Below, one piece after another: positions 7,058 to 12,012 of a DNA stretch of 12,012 bases. Below the pieces are notes generated by a model. It saw nothing but the letters and a program-made list of their open reading frames with translations, was not told the DNA's origin and searched no databases. Position numbers and translations under genes: made by a program. The first letter of the stretch is position 1; each line of letters opens with the position of its first letter. Origin of the DNA: Wenzhouxiangella sp. Its GTDB lineage: Bacteria; Pseudomonadota; Gammaproteobacteria; Xanthomonadales; Wenzhouxiangellaceae. The stretch spans positions 1-12,012 of the forward strand of contig SKZJ01000044.1 in the NCBI GenBank assembly GCA_007127425.1. The letters run 5' to 3'.

Positions 7058-9003
7058 GTCGCGTTACGCGGCCATTTGATACTGGAAGTTTCGCGGTGCG
7101 AGCTTTGTACCTCGAGGTAACCAGCCTGAACCAGCTCGGGCAGTGCCTGACTGATCCGATCAGGCAACTCATCCTGTGGCGGGGTGCTCGCCCATCGCAC
7201 TCCGATCCAGGCATTGCGCCAGGTGCGCTTGGCCGCATACAGGCAGTTGTCGGCAAGCTTGATCACTTCTTCCCAGTGGACCATCCTGGCGTTGTCGGGG
7301 AACACGGGGTACTGCGCATAGCCGATTGAGCACGTCAGACTCATGCTTCGGCCGTCACCGAGATCGAATCGGTGGTCGGCGATGCTTTGTCGCAAGCGTT
7401 CGGCGAGGGTCGGGGCGAACTCCGAATCGGTGAAACGTGCCACCAGGAGGAACTCCTCGCCACCCCAGCGCACGGCCGTATCGGACTCCCGGATATTTCT
7501 GAGCAGAATGCCGGACATCTGTTCGAGAACACGATCACCCGCGGCGTGGCCGTATATATCGTTGGCCTGTTTGAAGTGATCGATATCGATCATGAGGAAA
7601 AGCAGGTTGACATTAGCTCCCTGGTTCTTGTCAGGGCTGGACTTGTACTCTCTGTAGTGCCGGTCGATCAACGCAACATCGACGGGTGCTTGATCGGCGA
7701 GGTAGCGGCGATTACGCAGGCCCGTCAGGGGATCGGTCAGGCTCTGCTCTCCAAGCGCCTTGTTGGCGCTTTCCAGGGCCTGGTTCGCTTCGGAAAGCTC
7801 ACGGGTTCGTTCCTCGACACGCTGCTCCAGCGTGCGCTTGGCTTCGCTCAGCGAGGCCAGTGCTCTTTTTCTCTCAAGGCTGCTGGCAATCTGCGTGGAG
7901 ACGAAACGAAGGAGTTGCAGGTCTTCCTCCCGATAGAGTCGATCCTCGCGATAACTCTGCACGACGATCAGCCCCAGCGTCTTGCCCTCACACTGTAACG
8001 GCACCCCCATCCATGCATGTGCCAGTTCACCCTTGATGACTGCCTTTCCTGCATCAGCAAGACGTTGCATGTCCTTTCGAGTGAGCAGCACACCATTGTC
8101 CTGACTAAGCGCATACTCGGACATCCCCATGCCCAGAGGGCGTTTGCTCTGGGATCGCAGATACTCGTCGGCGTAGTAGCCGAACTCCAGCGCCTGATCG
8201 TCATCGACCAACAGGGCGATGAAGAAGTTGTCAGCATAGATCAGTTCGGCCACTTCATGATGCACCAGTCGGAAAAAGGCCTTCTCCTGGCCAATCTCAC
8301 CGGCCTGTTCGGCAATGTGGTAAAGCGCTTTCTGCAGCCGCTCGTTTCGACGACGCTGGGCGACCTCGGCTTTCAGGTTGCGGTTGGCTTCGGCCAGTTC
8401 CCGGGTGCGCGCAATGACCGCCTGTTCCAGTTCACGGTTGGCCCACCGGCGTTGCAGCATGGTGAGAATGTGGCTGGCAACGAAGCTGAGCAGGTTCTGG
8501 TCATCCTTGCTGTAGGTCTCCTGCTCGTCGTAGCTCTGCACGACCAGGATGCCCTTGACCTGGCCTCCGTCGAGCATGGGAACACCAAGCCAGTCCTTCG
8601 CGTTGGCACCGCGGGCCTTGAGCGGCCCGGGCAGTTCTCTTGCAATGGTGTCAAGCGAGCCCCGTACCGGCCTGGCCAGCCGGATCACGTACCAGGTCAG
8701 ACTGTGCTCCAGACTGTCCAGAGGGATGTCCGCCTCCATGTCCGGGGGTTCCGTGGCAACATCGGCGAAGTAGCGGAACCGCACCGTGTCCTGGCTTGCA
8801 TTGTAGAGAAAGATGTAGAAGTTCTCGGCGTACATCAGCTCGGAAATGATTTGATGCAGCCGCTGGAGGATGTCATCGGTGTCCAGATCGGCGCCGGCCA
8901 GGTCAGAGATCTGGTACAGGGCATTCTGAATACGCTCGGCCCTTCGCAGCTCCTCGATGGTTTGCTGGAGTTCGTCCTGGTTGGGAATGGTGGGCTTGGG
9001 CAT
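7033..9003 (-). CDS. diguanylate cyclase with tandem GAF domains (GAF-GAF-GGDEF)
   Basis: A 656-residue cytoplasmic protein with no signal peptide or membrane segment. It should make cyclic di-GMP from two GTP. GAF1 (about 25-185) and GAF2 (about 225-378) are clear copies of one another, sharing LIYADNFFIALL- and WxGVPL...GLIVVQSY-type blocks at matching positions. Each is followed by a coiled-coil linker (about 185-225 and 378-420) that would pass the sensory state along a dimer. The GGDEF domain (about 420-595) opens with SLTDPLTGLRNRRYL, has MIDIDHFKQANDIYGHAAGD, and an intact GGEEF active site (514-518). RESD (505-508), five residues before it, matches the product-inhibition I-site. About 60 residues of unrecognised tail follow. 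The effector bound by the GAF domains is not evident. The ATG at 9003 has a weak ribosome site. Transcribed alone, converging with yhiN. Confidence 0.93.
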   Translation of the reverse strand: MPKPTIPNQDELQQTIEELRRAERIQNALYQISDLAGADLDTDDILQRLHQIISELMYAENFYIFLYNASQDTVRFRYFADVATEPPDMEADIPLDSLEHSLTWYVIRLARPVRGSLDTIARELPGPLKARGANAKDWLGVPMLDGGQVKGILVVQSYDEQETYSKDDQNLLSFVASHILTMLQRRWANRELEQAVIARTRELAEANRNLKAEVAQRRRNERLQKALYHIAEQAGEIGQEKAFFRLVHHEVAELIYADNFFIALLVDDDQALEFGYYADEYLRSQSKRPLGMGMSEYALSQDNGVLLTRKDMQRLADAGKAVIKGELAHAWMGVPLQCEGKTLGLIVVQSYREDRLYREEDLQLLRFVSTQIASSLERKRALASLSEAKRTLEQRVEERTRELSEANQALESANKALGEQSLTDPLTGLRNRRYLADQAPVDVALIDRHYREYKSSPDKNQGANVNLLFLMIDIDHFKQANDIYGHAAGDRVLEQMSGILLRNIRESDTAVRWGGEEFLLVARFTDSEFAPTLAERLRQSIADHRFDLGDGRSMSLTCSIGYAQYPVFPDNARMVHWEEVIKLADNCLYAAKRTWRNAWIGVRWASTPPQDELPDRISQALPELVQAGYLEVQSSHRETSSIKWPRNATQTAKPAA

Positions 9004-9097
9004 GCGTGGTGTCGGGGCTTGCCGGTGGATACTGCCCCTAGTTTACCCCGTCACTCAAATTGTTACTTATAGCGAGTGCCTCAGGGGCCAGATGCAA

Positions 9098-9111
9098 GGC
9101 GCGATTGCGCC
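9098..9111. repeat. hairpin in the gap between gloB and the cyclase gene, possible dispersed repeat
   Basis: GGCGC (9098-9102) pairs with GCGCC (9107-9111) around GATT. It lies 20 bases past the gloB stop codon on the minus strand, inside a GC-rich stretch bordered by GGCC at both sides (9086-9089 and about 9121-9124). A stretch reading CAGATGCAAGGCGCGA is reminiscent of intergenic repeats seen in other gammaproteobacteria, but that is recollection only. It may simply end gloB transcripts; the T-run is absent. Confidence 0.3.
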
Positions 9112-9130
9112 GGCGTAGTGCGGCCAGCGA

Positions 9131-9895
9131 TCAGCCATCCTTCCAGCGTCTGATCACGCCGAAGACTGCGGCCGGGTTGTTGCCGGTGCCGGGTTCGCGC
9201 CGGTTGGCGGCTTCGATGACCGCGGGCTCGCGGGCGCGCAGGAACGGGTTGGTGGCGCGTTCCTCGGCCAGGGTGGAGGGCAGGGTGATGCGCCCCTGTT
9301 CGCGCAGGCCGCGTGCCTCCTCGAAGCGCTGCTTCAGCGCCATGTTGTCGGGCTCGACTTCCAGGGCGAAGCGGCAGTTGTCGAGCGTGTATTCGTGGCC
9401 GCAGTAGATTTTCAGTTCGCCGGACAGGTTGGACAGCTTGTCGAGCGAAGCCAGCATCTGTTCCGGTGTGCCCTCGAACAGGCGGCCGCAGCCGATGGAA
9501 AACAGCGTGTCGCCGCTGATCAGGCGTTCGTCATCATGCAGCATGATGTGACTGGTGGTGTGGCCGGGCGTTTCCAGTACCTGGAATGACAAGGAGGGTC
9601 GATCGATTTCGATGCGATCTCCCTCACCGACCGGACGCGTGACTTGTTCGATGCGTGCATCGCGCGGCCCCCAGACCGGCACCTCGTGGCGCGAGAGGAT
9701 ATCGCCGAGTCCGCCGGTGTGGTCCCTGTGGTGATGGGTGATCAGGATGGCAGTCAGTTCGAGACGGTTTTTTTCCAGAAAAGCCAGGGGTTCTGCAGCG
9801 CTGCCGGGATCGACCAGAACGCAATGGCTACCGTCATGCAGTGCCCAGACATAGTTGGTCTCCAGTACCGGGACGGCTTCGATGGTCAGCGGCAT
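9131..9895 (-). CDS. gloB: glyoxalase II (hydroxyacylglutathione hydrolase)
   Basis: A 254-residue metallo-beta-lactamase-fold enzyme that hydrolyses S-lactoylglutathione to lactate and glutathione, the second step of methylglyoxal detoxification. All metal ligands are visible: THHHRDH (53-59; H54, H56, D58, H59), H112 in PGHTTSH, D129 in SGDT and H167 in CGHEYT. The C-terminal part (about 170-254), with NPFLRAREP and a final RRWKDG, matches the glyoxalase II C-terminal substrate-binding domain. The start at 9895 is chosen because AAGGAG lies six bases before it and MPLTIEAVPVLETNYVW is the family N-terminus; a longer reading from 9934 is not needed. It is divergent from the yafS-like gene, as in E. 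coli, with a gap of only 59 bases. Confidence 0.95.
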   Translation of the reverse strand: MPLTIEAVPVLETNYVWALHDGSHCVLVDPGSAAEPLAFLEKNRLELTAILITHHHRDHTGGLGDILSRHEVPVWGPRDARIEQVTRPVGEGDRIEIDRPSLSFQVLETPGHTTSHIMLHDDERLISGDTLFSIGCGRLFEGTPEQMLASLDKLSNLSGELKIYCGHEYTLDNCRFALEVEPDNMALKQRFEEARGLREQGRITLPSTLAEERATNPFLRAREPAVIEAANRREPGTGNNPAAVFGVIRRWKDG

Positions 9896-9954
9896 ATCGG
9901 GCTCCTTCTGGTATCCTTTCCAGTGTGAACGCAATCCATTCTAACGTGCACCGA

Positions 9955-10554
9955 ATGCCGGCCGGATTCGACCGGCTGCAGCGACGCGAAGCCCCCCTGG
10001 TGGCAGCGGGGCTGGCCGGTGTGCATGCTCGCTGGTTGCTGGAAATCGCCCCGACCGCCAGTGCCTCGCCGGATCTGAGCGTGGAGCGTTGCCGGGTGTT
10101 GGTCGACGGTGCCACCTGTCGCTGGCCGTTCCGTGCCCCGCTGGATCTCTGGCCACTGGAGGATCGGTCGGTGCCGTTGATCCTGCTGCGACATGTCTGG
10201 CAGCCGGCGATCGAGGTCGACCCGCTCGATGAAGCCCTGCGTGTGCTCAAGCCGAATGGCGTCCTGATTTCGGTGACCGCCAACCCCTGGCACCATCTGG
10301 CCTGGCGTGAAATCGGGCGGGATGCCTTGCGCCTGCCGAGCTGGCCGCATTTCCAGATTCTGCACGCACGGCGCGGGTTCAGCCTGGCCACGCCCATGGC
10401 CAGCCAGGTGCGAGGATTTGTGCCAGGTTTGAGTGCCGCGCTGGTGCTGGTGGCGCGCAAGCCGGCCGAGCCGGCCCGGATCGAGCCGTTGCGCTTTTCA
10501 CGCCCACAGGCGTCGCCGGGCGCGGCCGCCGTCACCCAGTGCCGGGCGGCATGA
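9955..10554 (+). CDS. yafS: YafS-like class I methyltransferase-fold protein
   Basis: A 199-residue protein whose place between gloB and rnhA, and whose C-terminus (ALVLVARKP ... AVTQCRAA, comparable to the VARKR ... GATRQCRK end of E. coli YafS), identify it as the YafS-type methyltransferase-fold protein. The later fold elements are visible: [21 protein letters not shown] (loop/strand 4), [13 protein letters not shown] (helix and strand 5) and NPWHHLAWR. The N-terminal glycine-rich SAM motif is not recognisable: where GxGxG is expected it reads [11 protein letters not shown]. Catalysis is therefore uncertain. The ATG at 9955 fits the YafS N-terminus, but GTG at 9925 in the same frame is possible; neither has a good ribosome site. 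Its stop overlaps the rnhA start in ATGA, indicating translational coupling. Confidence 0.8.
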   Translation: MPAGFDRLQRREAPLVAAGLAGVHARWLLEIAPTASASPDLSVERCRVLVDGATCRWPFRAPLDLWPLEDRSVPLILLRHVWQPAIEVDPLDEALRVLKPNGVLISVTANPWHHLAWREIGRDALRLPSWPHFQILHARRGFSLATPMASQVRGFVPGLSAALVLVARKPAEPARIEPLRFSRPQASPGAAAVTQCRAA

Positions 10555-10994
10555 CTCGTAGCGGGCAAATCCATATCTGGACCGATGGCGCCTGCCTGGG
10601 CAATCCCGGCCCCGGTGGCTGGGGTGCGTTGTTGCGCTGGAATGGCCACGAACGCGAGCTTTCAGGTGGCGAGGCCGACACCACCAACAATCGCATGGAG
10701 TTGATGGCTGCCATCCAGGCTCTGGAGGCACTCAAGCGGCCCAGTGACGTGATCCTGACCACCGATTCACAGTACGTGCGCAAGGGCATCACGGAGTGGA
10801 TGACCAACTGGAAGAAAAACGGCTGGAAGACCGCCTCGAAGAAAGCCGTGAAGAACGCCGAACTCTGGCAACGCCTCGACCGAGCCCGCGAACGCCACCA
10901 GGTGCAATGGGACTGGGTGAAAGGTCACTCCGGGCACCCGGAGAATGAACGCGCCGATGAGCTTGCCAGCGAGGCGGCGAAGGGTCAGCAGTAA
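10551..10994 (+). CDS. rnhA: ribonuclease HI
   Basis: A 147-residue RNase HI that cuts the RNA strand of RNA-DNA hybrids (R-loops, replication primers). The catalytic set is complete: D12 in [15 protein letters not shown]50 in [13 protein letters not shown]72 in TTDSQYV, H126 in [18 protein letters not shown] and D136. The basic protrusion [17 protein letters not shown] is present, as in E. coli. The length is slightly short of E. coli's 155 because the C-terminal tail is trimmed. ATG at 10551 is used rather than an in-frame GTG at 10539, as it matches the family N-terminus and overlaps the upstream stop codon. Confidence 0.97.
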   Translation: MTRSGQIHIWTDGACLGNPGPGGWGALLRWNGHERELSGGEADTTNNRMELMAAIQALEALKRPSDVILTTDSQYVRKGITEWMTNWKKNGWKTASKKAVKNAELWQRLDRARERHQVQWDWVKGHSGHPENERADELASEAAKGQQ

Positions 10995-11004
10995 AAACCT
11001 TTTG

Positions 11005-11121
11005 TCCACAGATGAACACAGATGAACACAGGTATAAAAACATTTCTTGAAATTGACTCGGCGGGAACTGGATACATCAACGAGTCGTCTTGCGATTTTC
11101 AAATCTGTGTTTATCTGTGGA
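11005..11121. repeat. 117-bp MITE-like element with 19-bp terminal inverted repeats
   Basis: The left end TCCACAGATGAACACAGAT (11005-11023) is repeated in inverse at 11103-11121 with one mismatch in 19. GATGAACACA is also directly repeated at the left (11011-11020, 11021-11030). Inside, GACTCG (11055-11060) is inverted as CGAGTC (11081-11086). The element fills nearly all of the rnhA-dnaQ gap, is AT-richer than its surroundings and encodes no protein. This resembles a non-autonomous mobile or dispersed repeat; CACAGATGAACACAGATG-like repeats are familiar in many bacterial genomes, though copy number cannot be judged from one window. A weak promoter (TTGAAA at 11047, GATACA at 11071) may lie inside it. 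Confidence 0.7.
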
Positions 11122-11140
11122 TGAATAAAAAGAGGGTCAA

Positions 11141-11845
11141 ATGAGGCAAGTCGTACTGGATACGGAAACAACCGGCCTGGAGCCGTCGGAGGGCCACCGC
11201 ATCATCGAGATCGGTTGCCTGGAAATGGTCGAACGGCGCATTACCAATCGCACGTTCCATGTCTATCTGAACCCCGATTGCGAGGTCGAGCACGGCGCGA
11301 TCCAGGTTCACGGCATCACCAATGAATTCCTGGCCGATAAGCCGCGTTTTGCCGATGTCGCCGAAGATTTCATCGATTTCATTCGCGACTCCGAACTGGT
11401 GATCCACAATGCCTCGTTCGACGTCGGTTTCCTCGACGCTGAACTCGCAAGGCTGGATTCTCCGGCGCGGGTTGAGGAGCACGCCACCGTGCTCGATACG
11501 CTGCACCTGGCCCGCGAGCTGCACCCGGGGCAGCGGGTGAGCCTGGACGCCTTGTGCAAGCGCTACGAAGTCGATAATTCCGGCCGCGAACTGCACGGCG
11601 CGTTACTCGATGCCGAGTTGCTGGCCGAGGTCTATCTGGCCATGACCGGTGGCCAGGTCGATCTTTGCCTGGATCTGTCGTCCGACTCCGATGGCGGCGA
11701 AGGCCACGAGCCTTTGGGCGAGATTGACCTGTCGAAGCTGGTGGTGCGCAAGGCGACTGGCGATGAGCTGGCTGCGCACCGGGCGCGGCTGGAGGCGATT
11801 CGGGAAACTGCTGGCAAGTGCCTGTGGCTTGAGGCCAGCGAATAG
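11141..11845 (+). CDS. dnaQ: DNA polymerase III epsilon subunit (3'-5' proofreading exonuclease)
   Basis: A 234-residue DEDDh exonuclease that removes misinserted bases for the replicative polymerase. Active-site residues are D7 and E9 in LDTETTGLEP, D94 in HNASFDVGFL, H152 and D157 in LHGALLDAE. The linker carries QVDLCL (172-177) in the place of E. coli's clamp-binding QTSMAF, after the conserved MTGGQ. The C-terminal region (about 196-230: SKLVVRKATGDELAAHRARL ... CLWLE) matches the segment that binds the alpha subunit. GAGG lies about seven bases before the ATG. Length is close to E. coli (243). It is co-directional with rnhA, unlike the divergent pair in E. coli. Confidence 0.97.
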   Translation: MRQVVLDTETTGLEPSEGHRIIEIGCLEMVERRITNRTFHVYLNPDCEVEHGAIQVHGITNEFLADKPRFADVAEDFIDFIRDSELVIHNASFDVGFLDAELARLDSPARVEEHATVLDTLHLARELHPGQRVSLDALCKRYEVDNSGRELHGALLDAELLAEVYLAMTGGQVDLCLDLSSDSDGGEGHEPLGEIDLSKLVVRKATGDELAAHRARLEAIRETAGKCLWLEASE

Positions 11846-11940
11846 CCTTCATTAGTTCGGTGTCGACGCGCCACTCTACGAACCGGAAAACGTGAAATGT
11901 GAAACGGGGGCGAAGCGACGTGGTTTCCTTTCCGTGAAGA

Positions 11941-11971
11941 TGGCCAATGGTTTACGCCTCACCATTGGCCA
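11941..11971. repeat. perfect 11-bp hairpin in the gene-free right edge
   Basis: TGGCCAATGGT (11941-11951) pairs exactly with ACCATTGGCCA (11961-11971) around nine bases. It lies about 95 bases past dnaQ and has no T-run after it. The rest of 11846-12012 holds no convincing gene or tRNA. A looser pair, CGGAAA and TTTCCG, flanks the centre of 11882-11934. The stretch could be a repeat element, the end of a mobile element beyond the window, or a factor-independent transcription end. Confidence 0.45.
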
Positions 11972-12012
11972 CCCATGCTAAAACAAGGCCACCGGATCTA
12001 ATCCCCGCTTTA

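Noticed and set aside
8017..9072. 351-codon open frame antisense to the GAF domains
   Set aside because: It mirrors a well-supported coding sequence, and its translation has no recognisable family or good ribosome site.
9834..10649. Long minus-strand frame across the yafS-like gene
   Set aside because: It overlaps gloB, yafS and rnhA coding regions and shows no domain; the plus-strand genes explain the region.
11002..11124. Two DnaA-box-like 9-mers (TTGTCCACA and, inverted, TCATCCACA) at the ends of the rnhA-dnaQ element
   Set aside because: Each has one mismatch to TTATCCACA, but they are simply the outer parts of the terminal inverted repeats. No AT-rich unwinding region or origin genes are nearby.
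1..12012. CRISPR arrays, tRNA/rRNA genes, transposases, phage genes
   Set aside because: No spaced direct repeats, no cloverleaf or rRNA signatures, and no recognisable transposase, integrase or phage protein in any frame.

Overview
The window looks like chromosomal DNA of a GC-rich gammaproteobacterium. The best evidence is the run gloB / yafS-like / rnhA / dnaQ at the right end, a gene neighbourhood typical of Gammaproteobacteria. The long Ser/Thr kinase with kinesin-light-chain-type TPRs, paired with a TIGR02999/ECF43-type sigma factor, points towards Xanthomonadales/Wenzhouxiangella-like or Chromatiales-like lineages. That placement is inference, because no rRNA or other taxonomic marker is present. 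Layout, left to right: (1) 45-974, minus strand: a fused ArsR-type HTH plus SAM-dependent methyltransferase protein of the SahR type. It apparently lacks an ATG/GTG start, and an imperfect 26-bp palindrome centred on ATCGCGAT lies over its start region. (2) 1150-5073: a signalling locus. It holds a membrane-anchored Ser/Thr kinase with a periplasmic TPR domain, a convergently transcribed small lipoprotein, and an ECF sigma factor that lacks the usual acidic motif in region 2.2. Known relatives of this sigma group (EcfP/PknT of Vibrio) are switched on when the kinase phosphorylates the sigma factor. (3) 5250-5756: a small outer-membrane beta-barrel protein with its own strong -10 box and a strong hairpin terminator. 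(4) 5861-7057: a YhiN/HI0933-type flavoprotein, overlapping tail to tail with (5) 7033-9003, minus strand: a GAF-GAF-GGDEF diguanylate cyclase with intact active site and inhibitory site. (6) 9131-11845: gloB (minus), diverging from a yafS-like methyltransferase-fold gene that overlaps rnhA by ATGA; a 117-bp element with 19-bp terminal inverted repeats then separates rnhA from dnaQ. (7) 11846-12012: no gene, but a perfect 11-bp hairpin. How the genes work together: the regulator at the left probably senses S-adenosylhomocysteine and controls methyl-cycle genes, possibly the gene just beyond the left edge. The kinase, lipoprotein and sigma factor form a plausible envelope-to-transcription phosphosignalling module, which may or may not include the beta-barrel gene. 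The right end is housekeeping: methylglyoxal detoxification, RNA primer/RNA-DNA hybrid removal and replication proofreading. The most interesting part is the kinase/sigma/lipoprotein locus, because the input (periplasmic TPR plus lipoprotein) and the phospho-switch (T59/T60 of the sigma factor) can both be proposed from sequence. The SahR-type operator and the mobile-element-like repeat between rnhA and dnaQ come next.
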